Positions 33,998-41,824 of a stretch of DNA of 64,000 nucleotides are shown here, piece after piece. A program made the translations under genes and the position numbers. This DNA is from Saccharothrix sp. NRRL B-16314 (GTDB lineage: Bacteria > Actinomycetota > Actinomycetes > Mycobacteriales > Pseudonocardiaceae). Below the pieces are notes generated by a model. That model did no database searches and was not told the DNA's origin. It saw nothing but the letters and a program-made list of their open reading frames with translations. The stretch covers positions 62,001 to 126,000 of the forward strand of contig NZ_JNXC01000009.1 of assembly GCF_000716595.1 (NCBI RefSeq), written 5' to 3'. Numbering within the stretch: position 1 is the stretch's first letter; every line of letters starts with the position of its first letter.

Positions 33998-35290
33998 ATG
34001 CCCCCTTCGCTCGACGGTCGAATCTCTGCCTTCAAGGCTAGGGAAAAGTCTCTCCTACCTCGTTGGGCCATGCTAGTAGTGGCCATTGTTGTCATGTTGT
34101 TTACCGCTGCGACCGGTCTAGCTTTGTGGTGGTGGGTCGGACGCCAGGGAATTCAAGGCAAAGAACTCATTTCCATGCGTCTCGACGCGGTTAAGGTGGC
34201 TTCAGCAACAGCGATCGGCGGAGGCGGATTATTTGCCTTGTATCTGACTGCACGCCGACAGCGTACGCAAGAACTCGAACTAGATCAGCGAAGAGATGAG
34301 TTTCGTCATACTGAGAAAGATGCCGTCGAGCGGCGCATTACCGAACTTTATAGTAAATCTGTTGAGCAGCTTGGCTCTGATAAGGCATCGATCCGACTTG
34401 GTGCAATGTATGCACTAGAACGCCTAGCTGATGGAAACCCGGACCATCGTCAAACGGTAATTAGCATGCTGTGCGCGTACCTTCGAATGCCATTCATGCA
34501 GCCAAGTGTTAGCTTCCCGGTTGAATCGGCCGAACTGGCGGCAGGCGCTATCGATAAGGTCTTGAGGCAAGAATATCAAGAAGTTATCCAGGAGCGTGAG
34601 GTTCGCATGACGGCTCAGCGAATCATAGCCGATCACCTTCGAATGGAAAGGTATCGACTGGAGAGGCGACACTCTGTATCTCGCTACTGGGATGGGGAGT
34701 TTTACCTCGATCTTACAGGTGCGACTCTGATCGATTTAGACTTGAGCGGGTGCAGGCTTTCAGGGGCGATATTTGTCAACGTAGTATTTAGTGGAAGTGT
34801 GGAGTTTGTTGGCGCACTCTTCAGTGAATGTAATTTTCAGGGCGCTCTTTTTGAGGGTGTTGCATGGTTCGAAGCCGCAGAATTTGATGGCGACTCGGGC
34901 TTTACACAAGCCAGGTTTAAAGGCGAGTCGAACTTCGGGGATGCAACGTTTCGAGGCGTTGCAAGTTTTAATGAAACTAGATTCGACGGCGAAGCGGACT
35001 TCGGTTCAGTGATTTTTGAGGCCGCATCCTTCCGTGGCACCGTCTTCAACGGACCTGCATACTTTGGTAATGTGGTTATCTTGGGGGCAACTTTTGAGGA
35101 TGTGACGTTTGCTCACCATCCAACATTTGTCAAGGCTTTTGTTGGGCGCAATTCCCTCAAGGCTCCAATGCAAGCCTTGGGGTGGGTCGTAGACGAAACT
35201 GCTTCTGTAAGCATTGAAGGTCATGAAGGGTTGTGGGCCCCGCTAGTTCCTGTCCCCAGCGTCTTGAGTTCAACACCAATAAGGAGGTGA
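33998..35290 (+). CDS. Membrane-anchored pentapeptide-repeat protein
   Basis: 430 residues from ATG at 33998. There is no Shine-Dalgarno; GATAAT at 33986-33991 sits 6 nt before the ATG, suggesting a leaderless transcript. Two hydrophobic segments (LVVAIVVMLFTAATGLALWWWV and VASATAIGGGGLFALYL) are followed by a charged coiled-coil-like stretch (RRQRTQELELDQRRDEFRH) and a helical region with RLGAMYALERLADGNPDHRQT. Residues about 285-400 form pentapeptide repeats with a Phe every five residues (ALFSECNFQGALFEG, ATFRGVASFNETRFDGE), predicting a right-handed beta-helix. Base composition is near 50% GC, far below the window, so this is recently acquired cargo. Function unknown; possible roles include defence or surface exclusion. 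Confidence 0.85.
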   Translation: MPPSLDGRISAFKAREKSLLPRWAMLVVAIVVMLFTAATGLALWWWVGRQGIQGKELISMRLDAVKVASATAIGGGGLFALYLTARRQRTQELELDQRRDEFRHTEKDAVERRITELYSKSVEQLGSDKASIRLGAMYALERLADGNPDHRQTVISMLCAYLRMPFMQPSVSFPVESAELAAGAIDKVLRQEYQEVIQEREVRMTAQRIIADHLRMERYRLERRHSVSRYWDGEFYLDLTGATLIDLDLSGCRLSGAIFVNVVFSGSVEFVGALFSECNFQGALFEGVAWFEAAEFDGDSGFTQARFKGESNFGDATFRGVASFNETRFDGEADFGSVIFEAASFRGTVFNGPAYFGNVVILGATFEDVTFAHHPTFVKAFVGRNSLKAPMQALGWVVDETASVSIEGHEGLWAPLVPVPSVLSSTPIRR

Positions 35291-35375
35291 TCACCAGATT
35301 GTATTAACGGGTCATTTCACAAGGGTGAGAGTGCGTAGAGGTGCCCGCTCTAGGGGAGCTGCGGCCTATAGCGGC

Positions 35376-35660
35376 AGGTGGACAGCGCTCGGCTCGGGAG
35401 GGCGGGGTGCCGCCGGCAACTCCGGGGGCGGGACAGCACCCGCTTCGGGAGGGCGGGTACCGGGGTGGGGCAGGTGGGACAGGTGTCCCGCAGGCTGTCC
35501 CACCTAGGAATCGCTGGTCAACCGCTATGGCGAGACAGGTGGGACAGGTGGGACAGCGCTCGCCTCGGGAGGGCGGGTCCCGCTGACTGTCCCACCTCGG
35601 AACCGCTGGTCAACCACTATGGCGGGACAGGCGGGACAGCACTCGCCTGTTCGGGAGCCC
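35376..35660. repeat. GTGGGACAG repeat cluster 1 with longer tandem units
   Basis: Five exact GTGGGACAG copies on both strands, plus GCGGGACAG variants. They are interwoven with repeats of CTCGGGAGGGCGGG (35393, about 35445, about 35565) and of CGCTGGTCAACC...CTATGGCG (about 35512 and 35603). It lies between the pentapeptide gene and the XRE-TPR regulator and has no coding function I can see. The same nonamer is clustered at 49.0 kb. Confidence 0.7.
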
Positions 35661-35720
35661 GGCGGGCACCACGCCACTCCGGGCTGACGGCACCACGACA
35701 GCGTTGAACTAGCGCGCTCG

Positions 35721-36947
35721 TCAACTTCCGTAGGCGCGCAACTCTTCGCGAGCGTCGGCCGCTTGCTGTGAGCCGTTGAATTCCTCGTGCTCCAAGAGGG
35801 CAGCCAAGTTCGATACGCGCTTAGATATCCACGATATCTGACGTTCTGGTGGCAACTCCAAGATCGGGCGCACGGCGTCCATTGCGCCATCCAGGTCATG
35901 GAGGCGAATCCTTGCCGTAGCCAGATAAACATGAGCAAGTGCTTCATCGTCAAGGGAGCGCTGTTCGGGCGGTTCATGCTCCCATGCCGCGATGGCGGCC
36001 TCTGCACTTTTCTCCGCGCGCTCCAGTGCAAAGCGCTCAGGTAGCCACATGAGGGATGAGCCGCCGTAATACCACTGCTTTGCGCGCGAGAATCCGAACA
36101 GGCCCTCAAGTGAGTCCAGGCCGATTGTTTCGCGCGCACGTTCCGCTGTGTCCAGGTACTCGATTGCGTGCACGGTGTCGCCCATGTTCGCTGCGCACTG
36201 AGCTGCGCCGCTCAGTAGCCGCAGGATGGAGGTACCTTGCCCCGCGTAGCGCAAACCATCTTCAATAAAGGAGGTTGCGGCCTCCCACTTCTGGTCAAAC
36301 CGGGCGATGAGCGACTGCGTTCCCCTGACCCATGCCTTCAGCTCGCTATCCTCGGCCATGTCAGCCATGTGCCAAGCTGTCTCGATGTGGGTTCGAGCAA
36401 TATCGGAGCGTCCAAGGTCGAGAGCGGCATAGGACAGGATTCCCGAAACCCGGCCAAGGCCCAAGTAGAGGTCCATCAATTCCCGTGGGCGGACCGCACC
36501 CACCTTGGCCCGCATGGTCAGTTCACGACTGACATCCATACCCTGTTCAAGCATTGGGCGTGCTGGGCTTGCGAGGTACCCAATGGCGAGTTGTTCAACA
36601 ACATCCTGTAGTGAATCGAGATCACGTTCGTGGACGCGTGTTGCGATCAAAGCATTGGAATCGCGAGCCGACGCGACTAATAGACTGGCCACTCCTTCGG
36701 AGTCCTCGCGCTCGCGCTGACCGGCATCCCACGCGCGTACAAGAGCGCCATCGGCCTGCAAGACGACATCAGCTTGCGCAGCCCACGATCGGGCAGGCCA
36801 GCGCCTGCCCGCCTCGACATTGTTGATCCACCCTCGGGAGACGAACGTGGCTGTCCCCAGCATCGCCAGCGACATGGAGCGTGCGGTGCGTAGTTCTGCC
36901 ACTTTGCGGGCGAAGCGCGTCTGAGCTGCGGTTTCTACGCCGGACAC
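35721..36947 (-). CDS. XRE-family regulator with TPR-like C-terminal domain
   Basis: 408 residues from GTG at 36947 (AGGAGG 4 nt upstream). The N-terminal HTH is FARKVAELRTARSMSLAMLGTATFVSRGWINNVEAGRRWP. The remaining ~330 residues are helical repeats (LYLGLGRVSGILSYAALDLGRSDIARTHIETAWHMAD, SLDDEALAHVYLATARIRLHDLDGAMDAV), as in regulators that sense small peptides or signals. It is divergent from the small membrane gene at 37069, with the palindrome at 36959-36993 between them. It probably controls AICE transfer or replication in the way KorSA/Pra-type regulators do, but is not related to them by sequence that I can see. Confidence 0.85.
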   Translation of the reverse strand: MSGVETAAQTRFARKVAELRTARSMSLAMLGTATFVSRGWINNVEAGRRWPARSWAAQADVVLQADGALVRAWDAGQREREDSEGVASLLVASARDSNALIATRVHERDLDSLQDVVEQLAIGYLASPARPMLEQGMDVSRELTMRAKVGAVRPRELMDLYLGLGRVSGILSYAALDLGRSDIARTHIETAWHMADMAEDSELKAWVRGTQSLIARFDQKWEAATSFIEDGLRYAGQGTSILRLLSGAAQCAANMGDTVHAIEYLDTAERARETIGLDSLEGLFGFSRAKQWYYGGSSLMWLPERFALERAEKSAEAAIAAWEHEPPEQRSLDDEALAHVYLATARIRLHDLDGAMDAVRPILELPPERQISWISKRVSNLAALLEHEEFNGSQQAADAREELRAYGS

Positions 36948-36958
36948 ATCCCCTCCTC

Positions 36959-36993
36959 TGTCTCCAACTGCGCCCCTCGCGCCGTTGGAGACA
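36959..36993. promoter_or_regulatory. Palindromic operator upstream of the XRE-TPR gene
   Basis: TGTCTCCAAC (36959-36968) and GTTGGAGACA (36984-36993) are perfect inverted 10-mers with a 15-nt spacer. It begins 12 nt upstream of the GTG of the XRE-TPR gene, a place where binding would autoregulate it. Confidence 0.65.
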
Positions 36994-37068
36994 CCGATTC
37001 CCTTCCGCCATCAGCCGTGACGGCAGATGGTTAAGACACGACAGCAGTACGTGACTGGGGAGGATCGC

Positions 37069-37272
37069 ATGGCACGCAAGGCCATGATGCCGATGATGGG
37101 TGGAACTGGACAGGGCGGCAGGAAGGCCGCGACTTCAGTCGTTCTGGTCTTGCTGATGGTCCTGGTGCTGCGCGACCCTGTGGGCTCAGCGCACGTCGTA
37201 CAGCAGCTCGCGAATTGGGGCGGCGACGTGCTGGACGCGCTCGGCACGTTTGGGACAGCAGTGTCCAAGTGA
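37069..37272 (+). CDS. Small single-helix membrane protein of the AICE
   Basis: 67 residues from ATG at 37069 (GGGGAGG 5 nt upstream; a longer frame starts at 37027 without a site). Met- and Gly-rich N-terminus (KAMMPMMGGTGQGG), then one membrane helix (ATSVVLVLLMVLVL) and a short C-terminal tail. No family recognised. Opposite orientation to both neighbouring regulators. Confidence 0.65.
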   Translation: MARKAMMPMMGGTGQGGRKAATSVVLVLLMVLVLRDPVGSAHVVQQLANWGGDVLDALGTFGTAVSK

Positions 37273-37284
37273 GCCGTGACCCGG

Positions 37285-37626
37285 TCACGACTCGACGTTC
37301 TGTGCTGCCTCGACCTTTGCCAGCCTGGTTCGGACGTCTTCGAGTTCGGCGCGAAGGTCCGCGACCTCGTCTCGAAGGATCGCTGTCGGATCGGAAGGCG
37401 CTTGTTTCCCGGACGACAGTGCTTCGAGGTAGCCAGGCTGCCAGTGCAGCGCCACGGACACCGCCGCAAGTACGGGTGCCCCGCGGTCCGCTGGCTCAGC
37501 CTTCTGGAGCTTCCGCAGTGTCGCGACGCTGACGCGTGATGCTTCGGACAGCCCCTTCTGTGTCATGCCGAGTTCCGCCAAACGGGTGTTGATGGCGTCG
37601 GCTACGGCCTGCCAATCCTTGGGCAC
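37285..37626 (-). CDS. Small HTH regulator with coiled-coil tail
   Basis: 113 residues from GTG at 37626 (GGGAGG 4 nt upstream). The HTH is ADAINTRLAELGMTQKGLSEASRVSVATLRKLQ. The C-terminus is a heptad-like helix (LRDEVADLRAELEDVRTRLAKVEAA), probably for dimerisation. The upstream region carries five AGCGCT motifs at fixed spacing, its likely operator, shared with the divergent transfer operon starting at 37788. Confidence 0.82.
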   Translation of the reverse strand: MPKDWQAVADAINTRLAELGMTQKGLSEASRVSVATLRKLQKAEPADRGAPVLAAVSVALHWQPGYLEALSSGKQAPSDPTAILRDEVADLRAELEDVRTRLAKVEAAQNVES

Positions 37627-37652
37627 ATGACCTCCCTGTGGGTCCTCTCACC

Positions 37653-37744
37653 AGCGCTAATTCTAGCGCTCTGATCACCCTTACGCCTCCACCCAGACGA
37701 GTCGCGCCTAGATAAGCGCTTGTAAGAGCGCTCGTTCTAGCGCT
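37653..37744. promoter_or_regulatory. Five AGCGCT sites at 12-bp spacing
   Basis: AGCGCT occurs at 37653, 37665, 37715, 37727 and 37739. Spacings are 12, 50, 12 and 12 nt, a little over one helical turn. The flanks repeat in part (TTCT before the second and fifth copies). The cluster fills the divergent promoter region between the small HTH gene and the transfer operon, so it is probably a cooperative operator array. Confidence 0.7.
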
Positions 37745-37787
37745 AGCTTGCTCGTACCGCCCCGATCGACCGACGAAGGGACCTTCG

Positions 37788-38162
37788 ATGAACGACCAGA
37801 TCAACTACCCGGATGGTTTGACCGCCGAAGCGTTGCAGCTGCTGGATGCGCAGGTGTCGGTGGAGATCGCGGTGGCCGAGCCGACGTCGGGGCTGTTGGA
37901 CGGTTCGGCGCGGGAGCGTCGTAACCGGCGCATCCTGGCCCGTGCGCTGGCCGGTATCACCCCGAGGTACGGCAGTGTCAGCGTGGACCAGGCCGCGGCC
38001 GAGCTGGAGGACGCGAAGCAGTCGGCGCGGCCGGTGGCGATCGCCACGGCGTTGCCGACGCCGGTGTTCGGCCAGTCGAAGGGCAAGGGCCGTAAGGCGC
38101 GTCGCAACGCCGCCCGTCGTGCGGCCCGTCGTGCCGCTGCGGTTGTGGAGCAGGTCGCGTGA
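37788..38162 (+). CDS. AICE hypothetical protein, first gene of transfer operon
   Basis: 124 residues from ATG at 37788 (GAAGGGA 6 nt upstream). Acidic N-terminal half (LTAEALQLLDAQVSVEIAVAEP) and a strongly basic C-terminal segment (KGKGRKARRNAARRAARRAA) that could bind nucleic acid. No family recognised. It opens a run of overlapping genes that reaches traB and is controlled by the AGCGCT array. Confidence 0.7.
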   Translation: MNDQINYPDGLTAEALQLLDAQVSVEIAVAEPTSGLLDGSARERRNRRILARALAGITPRYGSVSVDQAAAELEDAKQSARPVAIATALPTPVFGQSKGKGRKARRNAARRAARRAAAVVEQVA

Positions 38163-38599
38163 TGGGCGCCGGGGTGGACGTGGTGGCGGCTCGTGCGGCG
38201 GTGACTGCGGCGGTGCTGGCCGAGTACGCCGGGCGGTTGGACGGGGTGTGCGCGGTGAGCGTGCGCGAGACCTGCAACCTCAGCGACCCCGGCGTGTCGT
38301 TCCAGATGTGGGACGCGCACCCGATGCGGTCGGTGGAGCAGTTGGCGCGGGCTGCGCTGGCGCTGGGAATGGCGGAAGTCCGGCTGGAGCCGTCGTCGGC
38401 TTCCGTGCGGGTCGTGGCGGTGGCCGAGGTGTCCACGGCGGCCGGTACCGCGCTGGTCGAGTTGTGGGACTACCTCTACGAGGCCGCGATCGGCCAGGTC
38501 GCCGCGCTGCTGGGTGTGGAGCTGTGCCCGGACACCGACCCGGTGTACGTCACCGCCACGCACCTGCTGCGTGTTGTCGAAACGGCGGTGTCGGCGTGA
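38159..38599 (+). CDS. AICE hypothetical protein
   Basis: 146 residues; GTG at 38159 or ATG at 38162, both overlapping the previous stop. Alternating helices and strands (AARAAVTAAVLAEYAGRLDGV, SFQMWDAHPMRSVEQLARAALALGM, VRVVAVAEVSTAAGTALVELWDYLYEAAIGQVAALLG). No family recognised. Its position in the spd-like operon suggests an accessory role in transfer or spread. Confidence 0.65.
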   Translation: MMGAGVDVVAARAAVTAAVLAEYAGRLDGVCAVSVRETCNLSDPGVSFQMWDAHPMRSVEQLARAALALGMAEVRLEPSSASVRVVAVAEVSTAAGTALVELWDYLYEAAIGQVAALLGVELCPDTDPVYVTATHLLRVVETAVSA

Positions 38600-39066
38600 C
38601 AGGGCTCGACACGTTGGCCACGGCGGTGACGTTCGCCGCGACGCTGCCCGCGCTCCTGGTGGCGCACAACGTTGCCGACCACTGGGTGCAGACCGAAGCG
38701 CAGGCCGCGCACAAGGGGCAGCGCTCGACCGCGGGCCGGTTGGCGTGTCTGCGGCATGTGGCGTCCTACACGCTGGTGACCGCCGGGACGGTGGCGTTGC
38801 TGTGGTGGCTGCTGGACCTGCCGATCACCCTGCTGGGGTTCGTGGCCGGGCAGCTGGTGTCCGCGGTGACGCACTACTGGGCGGACCGGCCCCACAATCT
38901 GGCCCGTCTGGCCAGGCTGTGCGGCAAGCGCACGTTCGTCACCTTCGGCGCACCGCGTCCCGGCCGTGACGACAACCCGTCGCTGGGCACCGGCGCGTAC
39001 GCGCTCGACCAGTCCTGGCACGGGCTGTGGCTGGGTGTCGCCGCGCTGGTCACGGCGGTGGCGTGA
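38596..39066 (+). CDS. DUF3307-like membrane protein
   Basis: 156 residues from GTG at 38596, overlapping the previous gene by 4 nt. The N-terminal helix carries the family's His/Asp/Gln pattern (LLVAHNVADHWVQTEAQAAHKG). Two or three further hydrophobic segments follow (LVTAGTVALLWWLLDLPITLLGFVAGQLVSAV, LWLGVAALVTAVA). Small membrane proteins of this kind recur in AICE spd operons and are thought to help intramycelial spread. Confidence 0.72.
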   Translation: MTGLDTLATAVTFAATLPALLVAHNVADHWVQTEAQAAHKGQRSTAGRLACLRHVASYTLVTAGTVALLWWLLDLPITLLGFVAGQLVSAVTHYWADRPHNLARLARLCGKRTFVTFGAPRPGRDDNPSLGTGAYALDQSWHGLWLGVAALVTAVA

Positions 39067-39212
39067 TGGCCGGATCGACGGCACCGAAGTGCGTGAACTG
39101 CGGACGGGTCGAGCGGCGCAACCACTGCCCCGAGTGCGGGGGCTGCAAGGTGTTGGAGTCGCACCGCAACACCTGTTCCAAAGACCAGGCGAACAACCTG
39201 GCGGGTCGGTGA
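39066..39212 (+). CDS. Small zinc-ribbon-like protein
   Basis: 48 residues from ATG at 39066 (TGATG overlap with the previous stop). Cys pattern CVNCGRV, then CPECGGC and a further Cys (NTCSKD), enough to bind one zinc. Short zinc-binding proteins are common in AICE transfer operons; the role is unknown. Confidence 0.65.
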   Translation: MAGSTAPKCVNCGRVERRNHCPECGGCKVLESHRNTCSKDQANNLAGR

Positions 39213-39213
39213 C

Positions 39214-39570
39214 ATGGGCCGCCGGTTTCCGTGGGTGAAGGTGGAGTCGGTGCCCTGGGCCACCGGCACGGTGCTCACGCGCGGCACGGTGGACGGGTTG
39301 CCGTTGCTGACCTGGGGCCGCGCCCCGCGCGACCGGCTGGCCACCCGCCGGCAACTGCGGACGCTGGGCCTGCGGCCCGGTGGTGCCGATCCGGTCGCGG
39401 TGCTCTACGTGAAGCACCGGGCGTCCGGGCGCCGGAACTTCGCAAGCCTCTACCTGATCGACCGCGCCATGCCGGTCCGGCCGATGACTCCCGCCCGGTG
39501 GGCCGCGCTGGACAAGGCCAACCGCGCCCGCCTGGCCCGCCGGTACACGCAGTACCGCGACGCCGCCTGA
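39214..39570 (+). CDS. AICE RRQRL-motif-like protein
   Basis: 118 residues from ATG at 39214, one nucleotide after the previous stop. The segment RLATRRQLRTLGLRPGGADPVAVLYVKH matches the RRQRL-motif proteins conserved in AICEs, though the Cys zinc site of typical members is missing. C-terminus is basic (ANRARLARRYTQYRD). Function unknown. Confidence 0.65.
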   Translation: MGRRFPWVKVESVPWATGTVLTRGTVDGLPLLTWGRAPRDRLATRRQLRTLGLRPGGADPVAVLYVKHRASGRRNFASLYLIDRAMPVRPMTPARWAALDKANRARLARRYTQYRDAA

Positions 39571-39618
39571 ATCACTCTCTTTTCCTTTCAAACCAACGTT
39601 TCCGAGGAGAACGCTGTT

Positions 39619-39828
39619 ATGGCGAAGGGCATCTATCGCAAGCGCATGGGCGAGATCCGGCGCGGCGACGTGGTCGCCGGAGCGGCCGAGGGTTGGTGGC
39701 GCGTGACGAGCGTCGACCACGACCGCGGTTCGGGGACGGTCGTCCTGTTCTGCACCAACACCGTCACCGGCCGTGCCGGGGAGTTGTACGGCAACGCCCA
39801 CGACTTCCGCGACCTCGTCGCCCTCTGA
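39619..39828 (+). CDS. Small AICE hypothetical protein
   Basis: 69 residues from ATG at 39619 (GAGGAGAACG upstream). It reads as a small beta-barrel (IRRGDVVAGAAEGWWRVTSVDHDRGSGTVVLFCTN). No family recognised. It begins a second coupled stretch after a 48-nt gap. Confidence 0.6.
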   Translation: MAKGIYRKRMGEIRRGDVVAGAAEGWWRVTSVDHDRGSGTVVLFCTNTVTGRAGELYGNAHDFRDLVAL

Positions 39829-39926
39829 CTTCGCCCGGACCGGCGGCCTGATCCCGCCAAGAACCCGCCGCCGGTCCGGTCCACCCCAACACCGCACCCG
39901 AGGGTGCGGGTCAGGAGAGCTGAAGC

Positions 39927-40094
39927 ATGTCCAGCCCAACGACGACGCGCAAGACGTCGGTGGTGGAGTCCACCGCCCGCGCCCGCTACGAGTCCACCCA
40001 CCCCGGCCGGTCCTGGCACGACGCCCCGGCCTACCTGCGTGACCGGGTCCGCCTGGTCGAGCGGCAGCGGACGGGGGCCGCCGACGATGAGTGA
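39927..40094 (+). CDS. Very small AICE hypothetical protein
   Basis: 55 residues from ATG at 39927 (CAGGAGAG upstream). It is Ser/Thr-rich at the N-terminus, then charged (RYESTHPGRSWHDAPAYLRDRVRLVERQR), typical of short DNA- or protein-binding accessory peptides. Its stop overlaps the next gene's start region by 8 nt, supporting translation. Confidence 0.6.
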   Translation: MSSPTTTRKTSVVESTARARYESTHPGRSWHDAPAYLRDRVRLVERQRTGAADDE

Positions 40095-40368
40095 GCCGCT
40101 GGCCGTTCCCGCGCCGTTACTGCTGTTGGTCGCCGTCCTGGCCCTGGTGGCGGTGGTGATGCTGTGGAAGCTGCTCATGGTCGCCGGCCTGATCGGCCTG
40201 GCGCAGTGGGCCGTGATCACCCAGACCGAAGACCCGACCGCCGTCCTGGTGGTGGTCGGCGTGCCCGCCCTCGTGCTGGCCGTCCTGCTGCGCCGCGCCG
40301 CATCCCGCACCGGTCCCCGCGCCGGACTGTTCCCCCGTTCCGCCCGCCGACTGGAGGTGATCCGATGA
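40087..40368 (+). CDS. Spd-like membrane protein
   Basis: 93 residues from ATG at 40087. Almost the whole first two thirds are hydrophobic, giving two to three helices (LLLLVAVLALVAVVMLWKLLMVAGLIGLAQWAVI and VLVVVGVPALVLAVLL), with a basic tail (RRAASRTG). Such proteins next to traB are usually assigned to plasmid spread (Spd). It overlaps the next start by ATGA. Confidence 0.68.
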   Translation: MSEPLAVPAPLLLLVAVLALVAVVMLWKLLMVAGLIGLAQWAVITQTEDPTAVLVVVGVPALVLAVLLRRAASRTGPRAGLFPRSARRLEVIR

Positions 40369-40607
40369 GTTTCAGCATCCCGACCGACGCCGCCGCGCTG
40401 ACGGACCTGGTGGACGGCATCAACGCCCGCCGTCCCGCCCCCGGCGCCACCGACACGGCGCTGATCGAGCACTACAGCCACGCGGCGAACGCGCTCTACC
40501 TGCTGGCCTGCGACCTGCCCAAGGACGACAACACCACGGCCATCGCGATCGCCCTGGCCGACATCTACGTCGGGACCGCCGACCTGATCGAGGAGGCGTC
40601 CCGATGA
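40365..40607 (+). CDS. Small AICE hypothetical protein
   Basis: 80 residues from ATG at 40365, coupled by ATGA on both sides. All-helical (ALTDLVDGINARRP, LIEHYSHAANALYLLACDLP, AIAIALADIYVGTADLIEEAS). No family recognised. Its place between two Spd-like membrane genes suggests a cytosolic partner. Confidence 0.65.
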   Translation: MSFSIPTDAAALTDLVDGINARRPAPGATDTALIEHYSHAANALYLLACDLPKDDNTTAIAIALADIYVGTADLIEEASR

Positions 40608-41824
40608 GCACGTGGGCCGACAACCGCCGTGCCGACCAGGCCGCCCGCGCCGAACGGGAGCGTGCCGACAAGGCGCTGATGTTCGAGCAGCGCCGCGCCG
40701 ACGAGGCCGCCCGCGCCGAGCGCAGGCGGGCCGACCAGGCCGCCGCCGCCGAGCTCTCCCGGCAGGCCAAGGACGCCGCCCGCGCCCGCCGCACCACGAC
40801 CGCCAAGGCGGTTGCCGGGTGGGTGTCGGCGCACACGATCGACCTGTTGTTCGTGCCGGTCATCCTCGTTCCGGCGCTGCTGGCCTGGTCTGCGATCGCC
40901 GGGTTCGGCCACGACCTGTACGGCGCGCCGGGCTGGACGATGCCGCTGTACTCGGAAGCGGCGATGTGGGCGTTCGCGTTCGCCCTGTCCGCCGCCCGCC
41001 GCGCCGGCCGTCCGGTGCGCCGACTGCTGGTCGGGTTGTGGTTCTCCGCCGCGGTGTCCGCGACGCTGGCGTTCCTGCACGGGCTGACCGCCACCGCCGG
41101 GAACGGCGCGGCGACCGGCAGCGTGACCGACGGCGTTGTCATGGCGATCGTCGCGGTCGGCGGGGTGGTGGTGCACCAGTTGGTGGACACCGCCGCCACC
41201 GCCCCGCCGCGCCCGACGCGGGAGCAGCGCGCCGCCGCCCGGTTGCAGCGCCTGGCCGCCAGGCGCGTGCACGAAGTGCGGCGTGCCGCCCTGCGCCAGG
41301 CCGCCGCCGAGCTGGCCGCGGACGGCACCGCCATCCTCGTGCACCGGCCCGGCCTGGTCGTGCTGCGCCGCCGCTTCGGCCGCGTGCGCCTGGTCCCCGC
41401 CACTGTCGCCGGACTGCCCGTCGCCACCGCCGACGACGGCGGTATCGGTGACGCCCTGGCCGCCGAGATCGGTGAGTACCTGACCGCCCTTCCCGCCCTG
41501 CCCGCGCCGCGCGACACGACCGCCGCGCCGGCCCCGACCACCCGGCCCGACACCACCCCGACGACCGGTGCGCCGTCCGGCGCGCACCGGTCGGGAAATG
41601 CGGAAACCCCCGCCGCGCCCGACACGGCCAAGATCGCGCGCTACGTCGGCCGCACCCGCGCCGCGATCGACGGCGGCCGGCTGCCGGAGCGGCCCTCGCA
41701 GACCGAGGTGCGCAAGTTCCTGCGCTGCCGCTCCGAGGACGCCGCCGCCGTGCACCGCGCCCTGTTCCCCACCCGCAACGACGGCCCCGACGACGGCGAC
41801 ACCCGCCAGGAGGTGACGGCATGA
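40604..41824 (+). CDS. SpdB-like membrane protein (DUF2637-type)
   Basis: 406 residues from ATG at 40604. The N-terminal ~65 residues are a repetitive charged coiled coil (ARAERERADKALMFEQRRADEAARAERRRADQAA). Four hydrophobic segments follow (LLFVPVILVPALLAWSAIAGF, AMWAFAFALSAA, LLVGLWFSAAVSATLAFLHGL, GVVMAIVAVGGVVVHQLV), then a soluble Ala/Pro-rich C-terminal half ending in a helical domain (TEVRKFLRCRSEDAAAVHRALF). This architecture and direct coupling to traB by ATGA match SpdB proteins involved in intramycelial plasmid spread. Confidence 0.8.
   Translation: MSTWADNRRADQAARAERERADKALMFEQRRADEAARAERRRADQAAAAELSRQAKDAARARRTTTAKAVAGWVSAHTIDLLFVPVILVPALLAWSAIAGFGHDLYGAPGWTMPLYSEAAMWAFAFALSAARRAGRPVRRLLVGLWFSAAVSATLAFLHGLTATAGNGAATGSVTDGVVMAIVAVGGVVVHQLVDTAATAPPRPTREQRAAARLQRLAARRVHEVRRAALRQAAAELAADGTAILVHRPGLVVLRRRFGRVRLVPATVAGLPVATADDGGIGDALAAEIGEYLTALPALPAPRDTTAAPAPTTRPDTTPTTGAPSGAHRSGNAETPAAPDTAKIARYVGRTRAAIDGGRLPERPSQTEVRKFLRCRSEDAAAVHRALFPTRNDGPDDGDTRQEVTA

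Noticed and set aside
35376..35660. CRISPR array
   Set aside because: Repeats are short, mixed in orientation and lack equal spacers; no cas gene nearby.
39231..39851. 206-codon frame in the transfer operon
   Set aside because: Overlaps two better-supported genes in another frame and is Arg/Pro-rich.
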